33,918 nucleotides of DNA, from assembly GCA_019636945.1 (NCBI GenBank), contig JAHBWO010000036.1, positions 1 through 33,918 on the forward strand, written 5' to 3'. The stretch comes from Nitrospira sp. (lineage in GTDB: Bacteria; Nitrospirota; Nitrospiria; Nitrospirales; Nitrospiraceae). The notes below the pieces were generated by a model. It was not told the DNA's origin and ran no database searches. It saw only the letters and a program-made list of their open reading frames with translations. How positions within the stretch are numbered: position 1 is the first letter of the stretch; each line of letters starts with the position of its first letter. Position numbers and translations under genes: made by a program. Positions 16,832 to 24,453 of the stretch are shown piece by piece.

Positions 16832-17857
16832 ATGAGTCATTCTCCTAGCCCCTCGTCTATTTTGCAGACCGCCTTCGGCTTCTGGAATTCCAAGATTCTC
16901 CTCACAGCCGTGGAGGTTCGTCTATTCACGAAGCTGGGTGACCGTTGCCTGACCGGGACGGAGTTATGCCAGATATTGCAATTTCATCCACGTGCCAATC
17001 CAGACTTCTTTGACGCGCTCGTCGCCATGAAGTTTCTTGACCGCCATGGTGACGGCCCACACGCTACGTACTCCAACACGCCGGAAGGCACGATCTTCCT
17101 CGATGAATCGAGCCCCCGCTATATCGGTGGGCTTCTTGTCATGCTCAACTCGCGACTATTTAAATTCTGGAACGATCTCCCTGAGGCATTACGAACAGGC
17201 CAGCCCCAAAACGAGATCAAACACGGACAGAAAGGAATGTTCGAAGAGCTCTATTCAGAACCAGCCAGGCTGGAACAATTCCTGGGTGCGATGACCGGGA
17301 TTTCCCGCATCAACTTCGAGGCGTTCGCCGAGAAGTTTGACTTCTCGAAATTCAGAACTCTTTGCGACGTTGGTGGCGCGACCGGCTTACTCAGCATTGA
17401 AGTGGCTAAGCGACACCCTCATCTTCAATGCACCAGCTTTGATTTGCCGGTGGTCGAACCGATCGCGAAGAAACACATTGCCGCGGCAGGGGTAGCACAT
17501 CGCGTAACCACGGCATCCGGCGACTTCTTCAAGGATCTGCTGCCGAAGGCCGACCTCATCACAATGGGCATGATTCTGCACGACTGGAATCTGGAGAGAA
17601 AGATGCAGCTGATCCGTTCAGCCTACCAAGCCTTGCCGCCCGGTGGAGCACTAGTCGCCATTGAGGCGTTGATCGACGATGCCCGCCGCGAAAACGTGCA
17701 GGGGCTCCTGATGTCGCTCAATATGCTCGTCGAATTCGGCGATGCATTCGACTATTCTGGCGCGGACTTCCGCCAATGGTGTCGTGAGGTCGGCTTTACG
17801 CGGTTCGAGGTCATACATCTGGCCGGACCGTCCAGTGCGGCAGTGGCCTACAAATGA
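16832..17857 (+). CDS. SAM-dependent O-methyltransferase (plant COMT-like / CrtF-like family)
   Basis: This 341-residue protein has the two-part layout of family 2 O-methyltransferases. Residues 1-95 form a winged-helix dimerisation domain (FGFWNSKILLTAVEVRLFTKLGD). A Rossmann methyltransferase domain from about 165 follows, with the SAM motif DVGGATGLLSIEVAKRHP, then FDLPVV, SGDFFKDLLPKADLITMGMILHDWN and the LPPGGALVAIEALID strand. HDW supplies the His that acts as general base in O-methylating members. Relatives methylate hydroxyl groups on carotenoids, quinone precursors or small aromatics. The substrate here cannot be read from the sequence. The first ATG has only a weak upstream site. 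The SAM supply genes metK and ahcY are 12 kb away. The family assignment is firm; the substrate is not. Confidence 0.85.
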   Translation: MSHSPSPSSILQTAFGFWNSKILLTAVEVRLFTKLGDRCLTGTELCQILQFHPRANPDFFDALVAMKFLDRHGDGPHATYSNTPEGTIFLDESSPRYIGGLLVMLNSRLFKFWNDLPEALRTGQPQNEIKHGQKGMFEELYSEPARLEQFLGAMTGISRINFEAFAEKFDFSKFRTLCDVGGATGLLSIEVAKRHPHLQCTSFDLPVVEPIAKKHIAAAGVAHRVTTASGDFFKDLLPKADLITMGMILHDWNLERKMQLIRSAYQALPPGGALVAIEALIDDARRENVQGLLMSLNMLVEFGDAFDYSGADFRQWCREVGFTRFEVIHLAGPSSAAVAYK

Positions 17858-18208
17858 CTTTCCCTTGAAACAAGCTTTCTCCGTTGGGGCCTCTGATGAC
17901 AACACGGCAATCAGCCTCGTCCCGATTCTCCCCATACAACTTTGGGCGACGTAACCTGAGGCCGACTTGATCTCAGGTGCACGCCTAGATGCTCAGCCCC
18001 GGAGATCACTCAACATAAGGGCATGCGGAGAACCCGATAGGGTTTCGGCATATCTGCGCCAGGAGATTCGAGGAGGAGTCGTACGTTAAGCAAGGGGATA
18101 AGAACGCCCACTTTACGGCTTTGATTTTGATTCGCCCATTGCAGGTCGCCCGCGCAACTTGCGCTCTCCTCTGAAGCGAGTGCATCCACCAGACATCCTC
18201 GTACGTCG
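17858..18208. other. Gap between convergent methyltransferase and dodecin genes
   Basis: About 350 bases between convergent genes, with no supported coding frame. A 7-base inverted repeat ACCTGAG/CTCAGGT with an 11-base loop lies at 17954-17978, about 100 bases after the methyltransferase stop. It has no T-run. It may be a weak bidirectional transcription end. Nothing else was recognised. Confidence 0.4.
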
Positions 18209-18409
18209 TCAATCCAACACGAATGTCAGCTTCAGGTCGACACGATAGAAGGCTACTTTCCCATTCTCGACCACGACATGTTGCTCCTTCACCCAAGCTG
18301 ACTTGATCCCGTGAACCGTCTTGGATGCTTTGGCAATTTCTTGGGCGATGGCATCCTCAAAACTTGTGGGTGATTCAGCACTGATCCCAATGATCTTGGC
18401 GACGGACAT
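18209..18409 (-). CDS. Dodecin family flavin-binding protein
   Basis: A 66-residue protein, the size of dodecin, with the family order of strand-helix-strand-strand: AKIIGISAESPTSFEDAIAQEIAKASKTVHGIKSAWVKEQ, then NGKVAFYRVDLKLTFVLD. The Trp in SAWVKEQ and the following Gln are the residues that sandwich flavin in bacterial dodecins. Dodecins assemble as hollow dodecamers that bind FMN, riboflavin or CoA and buffer flavin in the cytoplasm. The ribosome binding site is strong (AAGGGAGGG, four bases before ATG). It is a single gene, convergent with the methyltransferase gene. Confidence 0.92.
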   Translation of the reverse strand: MSVAKIIGISAESPTSFEDAIAQEIAKASKTVHGIKSAWVKEQHVVVENGKVAFYRVDLKLTFVLD

Positions 18410-18872
18410 ACGACCCTCCCTTCAAGCCAGACTCTTCTGCGCAGCAACAATGTTTTGATCGCATACTCGACATGCTGTGATCGCTCACCTGCTCTCATAC
18501 TCAGCAAAGCAGACGCCAGAACCGATCCGGTCTCCAAACGACACCCTTCCATGAGATCACCGAGGATTAGCCGCAGTACCGGAAAGGAAGATCATCGACA
18601 TGGGGGAACAATGCCACAGGGTGGAGGTGCAGCCTGTAGCAAAAAAGACCAACGGATACATAAAAACGAACCGGCTTCTGACAAATCTGACTTACGAATC
18701 CTTTTTTGTTGCGTGGTCTCACAAGGGTAGAGGAACAAGTCGGAGACTTCCCAGAGATAGACCGATGCTTGCTTAGGACGCTGTGGTGAACGGTCAGGAA
18801 CGTGGTCAAGCGACCGACATGGATGTGGTCGGACACTCACGATCAGGTTCACCACCGAGAAAGAGAGCGCTT
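18410..18872. other. Divergent gap between dodecin and tetraheme cytochrome genes
   Basis: About 460 bases with no supported gene. It should hold promoters for dodecin (minus) and for the cytochrome cluster (plus). An A/T-rich patch near 18640-18720 is the likeliest promoter zone, but I could not assign boxes. Its right end carries a 9-base inverted repeat flanking smaller stems (18783-18855), listed separately. Short frames here lack start signals. Confidence 0.4.
18783..18855 (+). repeat. Inverted repeat just upstream of the tetraheme cytochrome start
   Basis: GTGGTGAAC (18783-18791) is perfectly matched by GTTCACCAC (18847-18855), with a 55-base interior. The interior holds further short stems (GGTC-AAGC-GACC, and CCGAC with GTCGG). 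The right arm ends 17 bases before the chosen cytochrome ATG at 18873, so if transcribed this could fold as a structured leader. If translation instead began at the in-frame GTG at 18783, the region would be coding and the repeat fortuitous. Confidence 0.45.
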
Positions 18873-20276
18873 ATGAATCTGCGGAAGGGAGTAGTCGTTG
18901 GATCCATGATTTGCGTGTTGGTTGGGGTGCTACCCCCACCGTCTCTTCTTGCGAGCGATCAATCTCGCGCAAAAGAGCTGATCCAGCAGACCTGCGTGCA
19001 GTGCCATCGATTGGAAGGCACTGCGGAGTCACGGTTCAAACTTCACGCGCCTGACTTGATATGGGCCGGCAGCAAATACCAACGGCCCTGGCTCATTCGT
19101 TGGCTGACGGGGAAGGAAGCTCCGCTCTACGCCAAGGGTTACCTCTGGGACATGACGAACGTTCCGACCAAACACCCGATCGTCGCGGAGCCTGAGGCAA
19201 AAGCCCTTGCCGATTATTTCGCCGAACACAATAGAGATCCACGCGTTACGGTTGGGGCGTTTGACCCGTCGAAGGTCACGAAGTTCGATGTGAAGTTTGG
19301 GGCGGCGGCCTATAAAGCCCATGCCTGTCTGGGCTGCCATACGATCGAAGAGAATGGGAAATTGATCGGAGGGCCGCAGAGTGCAGCTCTACAGAATGCG
19401 GGACAACGGTACAACATGGACTGGCTGTATCGCTTCGGCCAAAACCCACAGGACTTCATCATCCATACCGGGGAATTTCTTGCCGACGCAACCGACGCAC
19501 AATTGCGGGCCGTGATCGGATTTCTTGCCGTCCAAGGGGTCAAAGACTTCACCTACTACGAACCTTGGACGAGTCAAGAGTTTGCAAACGCCAGCGTGGA
19601 TCGTGGGAAGACGTTGTACAAAGAATACTGTGCGCAATGCCACGGCTTCACCGGCAAGGGGGATGGTCCCGCCGCATCGGGGCTCGAGCCGAAACCGGCG
19701 ATCCATGCCAACATGCCGTTCGACAAACTTCCAATGGAATACCTCTATAACGTCATCAACCATGGCGGAGTGGCCGTCGGCAAATCACCCAACATGCCCT
19801 ACTGGGGGCTCACGATCGGCCAGCAGGGTGTGGCGGACGTCATCGCCTATTTAAAAGTGACATTTAAGGGAATCCCCGAGGTCACGTCCCCGGCGGGAAG
19901 TGGACTGAGTGGAGCCTGTGTCCAGCCGCGTAAGACGGCTACGGCTCCGAACGACTATCTGACCAAAACCAATCCAATCCCCGCCTCCGCAGCCGAAGTT
20001 CAAGCGGGCAAGGAATTGTTTCTGAGAACGGCACAGCCAATCGCCTGCGTGATGTGTCATGGGGAGCAAGGAGATGGCAAGGGATTGATGGGTGGAGCGC
20101 TCGTGCCGCCGCCCCGAAACTTCACCTGTGGCGCGATGATGAGTAAGATTCCGGATGGCCAGTTATTCTGGATCATCAAGAACGGCTCTCCAGGGACTGG
20201 CATGACGGCCTTTGGCGGAATGCCGGATGAACAGGTCTGGCAACTGATCCATTACATTCGATCGTTGGCGAAGTAG
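18873..20276 (+). CDS. Secreted tetraheme cytochrome c
   Basis: The 467-residue protein begins with a clear signal peptide (MNLRKGVVVGSMICVLVGVL, cleavage near LLAS). It has four heme c motifs: CVQCH (41-45), CLGCH (152-156), CAQCH (253-257) and CVMCH (392-396), spaced as four cytochrome c-type domains. The third and fourth are followed by GDGPAA and GDGKGL patterns typical of class I cytochromes c. Distal methionine candidates occur, for example in SPNMPYWG and TGMTAFGGMP. It should carry electrons in the periplasm, but its partner is unknown. A start at 18783 is possible but would bury the signal peptide. It is followed by two cupredoxin-like genes on the same strand. No motif identifies an enzymatic activity. 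Confidence 0.9.
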   Translation: MNLRKGVVVGSMICVLVGVLPPPSLLASDQSRAKELIQQTCVQCHRLEGTAESRFKLHAPDLIWAGSKYQRPWLIRWLTGKEAPLYAKGYLWDMTNVPTKHPIVAEPEAKALADYFAEHNRDPRVTVGAFDPSKVTKFDVKFGAAAYKAHACLGCHTIEENGKLIGGPQSAALQNAGQRYNMDWLYRFGQNPQDFIIHTGEFLADATDAQLRAVIGFLAVQGVKDFTYYEPWTSQEFANASVDRGKTLYKEYCAQCHGFTGKGDGPAASGLEPKPAIHANMPFDKLPMEYLYNVINHGGVAVGKSPNMPYWGLTIGQQGVADVIAYLKVTFKGIPEVTSPAGSGLSGACVQPRKTATAPNDYLTKTNPIPASAAEVQAGKELFLRTAQPIACVMCHGEQGDGKGLMGGALVPPPRNFTCGAMMSKIPDGQLFWIIKNGSPGTGMTAFGGMPDEQVWQLIHYIRSLAK

Positions 20277-20284
20277 GACATACC

Positions 20285-20314
20285 TGGTTGTCCGCTGGAA
20301 AAGCGGAGCAACCA
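20285..20314 (+). repeat. Hairpin directly after the cytochrome gene
   Basis: TGGTTGTCCGCT (20285-20296) pairs with AGCGGA-G-CAACCA (20302-20314), giving 12 base pairs with one bulged base and a five-base loop GGAAA. It begins eight bases after the cytochrome stop. There is no T-run, so it may be an mRNA-stabilising or processing element inside a cytochrome/cupredoxin transcript rather than a terminator. Confidence 0.5.
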
Positions 20315-20451
20315 TAGCGCTTCGCCGACTGAGGAGGGGAAATGCATGGAAGGAGGTGGCAGGCCAGAACAGATGTGAAAGGCTGCAAGTAGGCATGTTG
20401 GTTGAGTAGGTGAAAAACGTACCTGATACCGTTTCAAAAAAGGAGGCAAGA

Positions 20452-20946
20452 ATGAGTGTCCGACGACTTGGAACAACCTTGTTCAGCATTCCGTTCGCCG
20501 TGGCGACGGTCGTGGCCTGGAGTGCCGAGCCCGATATCGCACAGGCGCAGACTAAGGGGATGGAGGCACCACCCTCAAAGCTCGAGATTACCATCAAGGA
20601 CCGACAGCACGGCTATGAGACTGCCGGGTTCACGATGCCCTCCCAGGATACGATTATCGTCGTCCGAAACCAGGATTCCGTGACCCACGGCTTGGCATCT
20701 ACGTTGTTCAAAAATGTGGCGGTGAAGGTGGAAGGAGGGACAGAGGTACGAGGGAAACAATTCAAATCGTTTCATATCGACGCAGGAAAGACCATGACGC
20801 TCCGCTTCGCCACAGCTCCTTCAAGTTTTGACCCACAAACCGGTGGAGCCGAAAGTATCCGCCACGCCCTATGGTGCGATATCCATCCGGAGGTGAAAGG
20901 CGAGCTCTTTGTCATTGAAACCCGTGGCGACATCGGCGGCGGCTGA
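20452..20946 (+). CDS. Secreted cupredoxin-like protein, first copy
   Basis: A 164-residue protein with a very strong ribosome binding site (AAAAAAGGAGG, then AAGA) before ATG. An earlier in-frame GTG at 20410 is not needed. A signal peptide covers about residues 1-32 (ending AQAQ). The rest is a beta-rich cupredoxin-like fold with QDTIIVVRNQDSVTHGLAS near the N-terminal ligand His (79) and HALWCDIHPEVKGELFVIET at the C-terminus, giving C142 and H145. In blue copper proteins these three residues hold copper. The usual axial Met two to four residues after the second His is absent (Pro-Glu-Val follows). It lies between the tetraheme cytochrome and a second cupredoxin-like gene, so a periplasmic electron-transfer role is likely. 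Copper binding is inferred. Confidence 0.8.
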   Translation: MSVRRLGTTLFSIPFAVATVVAWSAEPDIAQAQTKGMEAPPSKLEITIKDRQHGYETAGFTMPSQDTIIVVRNQDSVTHGLASTLFKNVAVKVEGGTEVRGKQFKSFHIDAGKTMTLRFATAPSSFDPQTGGAESIRHALWCDIHPEVKGELFVIETRGDIGGG

Positions 20947-21146
20947 GCAACGGCCTGGATGTAGTCTGGAACGTGCGCCTCATCTGTGGGATGAAATCCT
21001 TCCCGGGGGCGCAACAAGAGGTCTCCGGTCCCGGCCAGCATCAGCTCACCACTGAAGCGCAGCTGGGACTGGCGGTCCCGTCCCTTTGATGAGTGAGACC
21101 ATGTGAAACTGATCGGCTATCCGATCGTGTCGCAGGTAATGAGAAG

Positions 21147-21611
21147 ATGAAATTTGCACGACGCTCCACTCTGGCCGTGGGCATATGGCTTGGTTCTGTG
21201 ATCGGCGGTGGAGTGCTTGCCATGGCTTCTACCGGATGGACGAAAGAGATTCTGTTTGTGGCTCGTGATCTTGAAGATCAGCAGGCGGTGTGGCTTCCGA
21301 GAGAAATTGTCCTTCAACGAAGTACGGATTTCACGGAGCCATTGATCTTTCGATTTGACAACCCGACGGCACGGACCCATGTATTCGAAGCGCCGGGATT
21401 GTTGGAGTCCGCTGAGGAAAATGGTATTCAGATCACCAGGCCGGTTCGAGTAACCATTGCGCCTGAAGAGAACGAACAGATCGTCCTGGACAGGAGTCGA
21501 ATCACGAATGATGCACGCACCGGCGAAGGAGAGACCGTCACCTATCGATTCTACTGTCCCCTTCATCGGGCCGATGACGACACGGGAGGGACCATTATCA
21601 TTGGGCCGTAA
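21147..21611 (+). CDS. Secreted cupredoxin-like protein, second copy
   Basis: A 154-residue protein. The start MKFARRSTLAVGIW is chosen because it opens a signal peptide (about 1-30), although the ribosome binding site GAGAAG is close and weak. An in-frame GTG at 21093 would add 18 polar residues. The mature part is beta-rich with possible copper ligands H78 (ARTHVFEAPG), C137 and H140 (YRFYCPLHRADD). As in its neighbour, no Met follows at the normal axial position. It differs greatly in sequence from the first copy, so they are not recent duplicates. It is followed by tandem hairpins that may end the cytochrome/cupredoxin transcript. Confidence 0.72.
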   Translation: MKFARRSTLAVGIWLGSVIGGGVLAMASTGWTKEILFVARDLEDQQAVWLPREIVLQRSTDFTEPLIFRFDNPTARTHVFEAPGLLESAEENGIQITRPVRVTIAPEENEQIVLDRSRITNDARTGEGETVTYRFYCPLHRADDDTGGTIIIGP

Positions 21612-21643
21612 CTAGTCTGGTACAGAAGTATGACATACTCACT

Positions 21644-21666
21644 GTTCTGATACCGAGTATCAGAAC
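21644..21666. repeat. Perfect 10-base inverted repeat, first of a tandem hairpin pair
   Basis: GTTCTGATAC (21644-21653), loop CGA, then GTATCAGAAC (21657-21666). It lies 33 bases after the second cupredoxin stop and upstream of phoB. No T-run follows. It could be a terminator stem acting with the adjacent hairpin, or a dyad operator for a dimeric regulator. Confidence 0.6.
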
Positions 21667-21667
21667 A

Positions 21668-21689
21668 TGCGGCACCCTGGCCTGCCGCA
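21668..21689. repeat. 7-base hairpin, second of the tandem pair
   Basis: TGCGGCA (21668-21674) pairs perfectly with TGCCGCA (21683-21689) around an eight-base loop. It starts one base after the preceding 10-base dyad. Two adjoining perfect stems are unlikely by chance and suggest a transcription boundary between the cytochrome cluster and phoBR. Confidence 0.55.
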
Positions 21690-21886
21690 ATTGAGAACGG
21701 ATTGACTCACAAGTCTATTTCTCCCTCATCGCCAGCCTCCGATCTCTTCAAAATCATTGATCTCCTCACTGCTCATGTGACAGGACTTGCGTGACGATCT
21801 CTTCTTTTCACTAATCCATCCCTGCTTCCATGATGGAGCCGCTTCACTTGACACACTCTCCCCTCCCCCGTACGCTGAACACCATC

Positions 21887-22588
21887 ATGGAAGCCACCGC
21901 CGGCAAGAAAATCCTGGTCGTTGAAGACGAACAGGATATTGCGCAACTCGTCCAACACTATCTCCAGAAGGAAGGCTTTCGTTCCGTCACTGCCATGAGC
22001 GGAGTCGAGGCCTTAAAGAAGGTCAAGGAAGAGAAGCCTGACCTGATCGTCCTCGATCTGATGTTGCCCGAAATGGATGGGCTCGACGTCTGCAAGCGCG
22101 TGCGTTCCGCTCCGGATACCGCGATGATTCCCATCATTATGCTGACGGCCAAAGCTGAGGAGTCCGACACGATTGTCGGCTTGGAATTGGGTGCCGACGA
22201 CTATGTCACCAAACCCTTCAGCCCCAAAGCGCTGGTTGCACGGGTGAAAGCCCTACTGCGTCGGATCGACCGTACCGCATCCACCGGCCCGGCCCACTAT
22301 CGATGCGGGGCGCTGACGCTGGATCCGACTCGACATGAGGTCAGTCTCAATGGGCAGGAGATCCCCTTGACGGCAAAAGAATTCGGCCTACTCGAGCATC
22401 TCCTACGCCATCGCGGTCGTGTTTTGACCAGAGAGGTATTGCTCAACGCCGTCTGGGGGTATGACTACTATGGTACGACCAGAACCGTGGACGTGCACAT
22501 CCGGCGATTAAAACAAAAGCTGCCGCTCCTTGAGGACGCCATCCTGTCCGTGAAATCACTTGGGTATAAATTAAAGGATACCGACTGA
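21887..22588 (+). CDS. phoB: PhoB-type response regulator (OmpR/PhoB family)
   Basis: The 233-residue protein has an N-terminal receiver domain (KKILVVEDEQDIAQLV, phospho-acceptor D57 in LIVLDLMLPEMDG, the Thr in MLTAKAEE, the Lys in VTKPFSP). The C-terminal winged-helix DNA-binding domain starts near residue 140 (LTAKEFGLLEHLLRHRGRVLTRE, then TVDVHIRRLKQKL). The start MEATAGKK is chosen because the receiver domain begins right after it. An upstream in-frame ATG at 21830 would add a non-conserved tail. It is five bases from phoR, so they form an operon. The receptor kinase, PiT permease and DUF47 neighbours support a phosphate role. The exact target genes are not visible. Confidence 0.88.
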   Translation: MEATAGKKILVVEDEQDIAQLVQHYLQKEGFRSVTAMSGVEALKKVKEEKPDLIVLDLMLPEMDGLDVCKRVRSAPDTAMIPIIMLTAKAEESDTIVGLELGADDYVTKPFSPKALVARVKALLRRIDRTASTGPAHYRCGALTLDPTRHEVSLNGQEIPLTAKEFGLLEHLLRHRGRVLTREVLLNAVWGYDYYGTTRTVDVHIRRLKQKLPLLEDAILSVKSLGYKLKDTD

Positions 22589-22593
22589 TCCGC

Positions 22594-24453
22594 ATGTCGT
22601 GGTCGATTCGATGGAAAGTCGCGATAGGCACACTGGTAGCGGTAGCCTGTGGTCTACTCATCGCCGGATGGATGACCGTTCGCTCTCTTGAACAGCGGGC
22701 TCTCACACAGTTCGGCGAGACCCTGGAAGCAAAGGCGAAACTCGTCGAATACGGGTTTCTGGCGTTGTTTCACTCCTCCACTCCCGCAGTCACTCTTTCT
22801 CGTCTACAAGATATTGCGCGTGATCTCGGCATCCGATCCTCCGCGCGCATCACATTGATCGCGTCGGACGGCACCGTCCTTGCCGACAATGCCGTCCGCG
22901 ATGTCGATATCCCGACTCTGGAGAATCATGCATCCCGTCCCGAAGTGTCGCAGGCGTTGGCCACCGGCCAAGGACAAGACGTGCGCCCCAGCCACACGAC
23001 CGGCGAACGAACGATGTATCACGCAAGACTTCTGCGGGTCCCGCACGACAGAGCCCCCTGGGTGGTCCGCGTGGCGCTTCCGCTCGCCCAGGTGGACCGA
23101 CTCAGCGACGAACTCAAGCGCCAGCTCCTTCTTGCGATCGGCGTGGCCTTTCTGCTTACCGTCACGCTGAGCATCTGGCTGGCTCACAGCATTACGAAGC
23201 CCCTTTCCGAGATCGCGTCTGCGGCTCAGGCCTTGAGTACGGGAAACTCGACGATGCGCATCAGGACGACTGCACAGGATGAGGTGGGATTACTCGCATC
23301 GACCTTGAATCAGATGGCAGACCAGCTCCATACAAAAATTGAAGAACTCTCTGAAGACCGCGCGCAGCTGCTGGCCGTGCTGACCTCAATGGTCGAAGGG
23401 GTCATGGTACTGGACGCTCGCGGCCACGTGCTACAGATCAATCCCGCGCTCGAGCGGATGTTCGGCATTTCACGGGTGGACGCACGCGGACGCCCCTGCG
23501 CCGAACTGTTTCGGCATCAACGGCTGAACAACCTGGTGACGACGATCCTTCAGGCTCGTACCCCTCATGAGGATGAGATCGTGCTCCCGCTCAGCGGACG
23601 GCATCTCCATATTGAAGCCTCCCCCGCAGGAGGCGAGCGAGACAACGAAGCCTGTATCGTCCTGGTCTTCCACGATGTCACTGACGTACGCAGGCTGGAA
23701 AAGATTCGGAAAGACTTTGTGGCGAATGTCTCTCATGAGCTGCGAACGCCGTTGACCTCGATCAAGGGATATGTGGAGGCGCTTCTCGACGGCGGTAAGG
23801 ACGATCCCTCGGTGGCCGGTCGGTTCTTGAACATCATTTTGAAACAGAGCGACCGGCTGAATCTGATCATTGAGGACCTCCTTGAGCTCTCCAAGATTGA
23901 GTCCGGTCAGATCTCGCTCAAAGAAGAACCGATCGATGTGCGAGCCCTGGTCGACCGAACCTTGTCCACCATCAAACCGATCGCCGATCGAAAAATCCAC
24001 CGGCTCGTGACCGCACTCGACCCTTCGCTGCCTCTGATTGCAGGTGATGACGATCGGCTCGTGCAAGTCCTCACGAATCTGCTCGATAATGCCATCAAAT
24101 ATACTCCGGAAGGCGGGACCATCACGCTCGGTGCTGCGTCAGCCCCTTCGCCCTACACGTCCGATCCGACACCCAACGCAATCGATCTGTTCGTTGCCGA
24201 CACAGGAATCGGTATCCCCGAAAAGGATCGCCCTCGTGTCTTTGAACGGTTCTACCGTGTGGACAAAGCCCGCTCCCGAGACCTGGGTGGGACAGGGTTG
24301 GGACTCGCCATCGTGAAGCATCTCGTTGAGGGACACGGGGGCCAGGTGTGGGTCGAAGCCAATCACCCTCAAGGCAGTCGTTTCGTCGTTCGACTCCCGA
24401 TCAAGGGCGGGAAGAGATCCCTCGCTCAGTGGAACCAGGACAATATCGTATAA
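22594..24453 (+). CDS. phoR: PhoR-type sensor histidine kinase
   Basis: The 619-residue kinase has TM1 (about 9-28), a periplasmic sensor region of about 145 residues, TM2 (about 177-197), a HAMP linker (about 198-250) and a PAS domain (about 256-365). HisKA follows with phospho-His H381 in FVANVSHELRTPLTSIKGY, then HATPase with N box NLLDNAIKYTPEGG, G1 box ADTGIGIPEKD and G2 box GGTGLGLAIVKHL. The periplasmic domain is larger than in E. coli PhoR, so it may sense a ligand directly. The start is five bases after phoB. The 3' end overlaps the convergent pit gene by 28 bases. The phosphate role rests on context; the kinase assignment is certain. Confidence 0.88.
   Translation: MSWSIRWKVAIGTLVAVACGLLIAGWMTVRSLEQRALTQFGETLEAKAKLVEYGFLALFHSSTPAVTLSRLQDIARDLGIRSSARITLIASDGTVLADNAVRDVDIPTLENHASRPEVSQALATGQGQDVRPSHTTGERTMYHARLLRVPHDRAPWVVRVALPLAQVDRLSDELKRQLLLAIGVAFLLTVTLSIWLAHSITKPLSEIASAAQALSTGNSTMRIRTTAQDEVGLLASTLNQMADQLHTKIEELSEDRAQLLAVLTSMVEGVMVLDARGHVLQINPALERMFGISRVDARGRPCAELFRHQRLNNLVTTILQARTPHEDEIVLPLSGRHLHIEASPAGGERDNEACIVLVFHDVTDVRRLEKIRKDFVANVSHELRTPLTSIKGYVEALLDGGKDDPSVAGRFLNIILKQSDRLNLIIEDLLELSKIESGQISLKEEPIDVRALVDRTLSTIKPIADRKIHRLVTALDPSLPLIAGDDDRLVQVLTNLLDNAIKYTPEGGTITLGAASAPSPYTSDPTPNAIDLFVADTGIGIPEKDRPRVFERFYRVDKARSRDLGGTGLGLAIVKHLVEGHGGQVWVEANHPQGSRFVVRLPIKGGKRSLAQWNQDNIV

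Noticed and set aside
18455..18730. 91-residue plus-strand frame between dodecin and the cytochrome gene
   Set aside because: Low-quality composition, no ribosome binding site, and it lies where promoters for two divergent units are expected.
21690..21886. Possible Pho box upstream of phoB (repeated GTGAC near 21776 and 21790)
   Set aside because: The spacing is not the 11-base period expected of PhoB direct repeats and the match is short. I would not call it without a profile built from related genomes.
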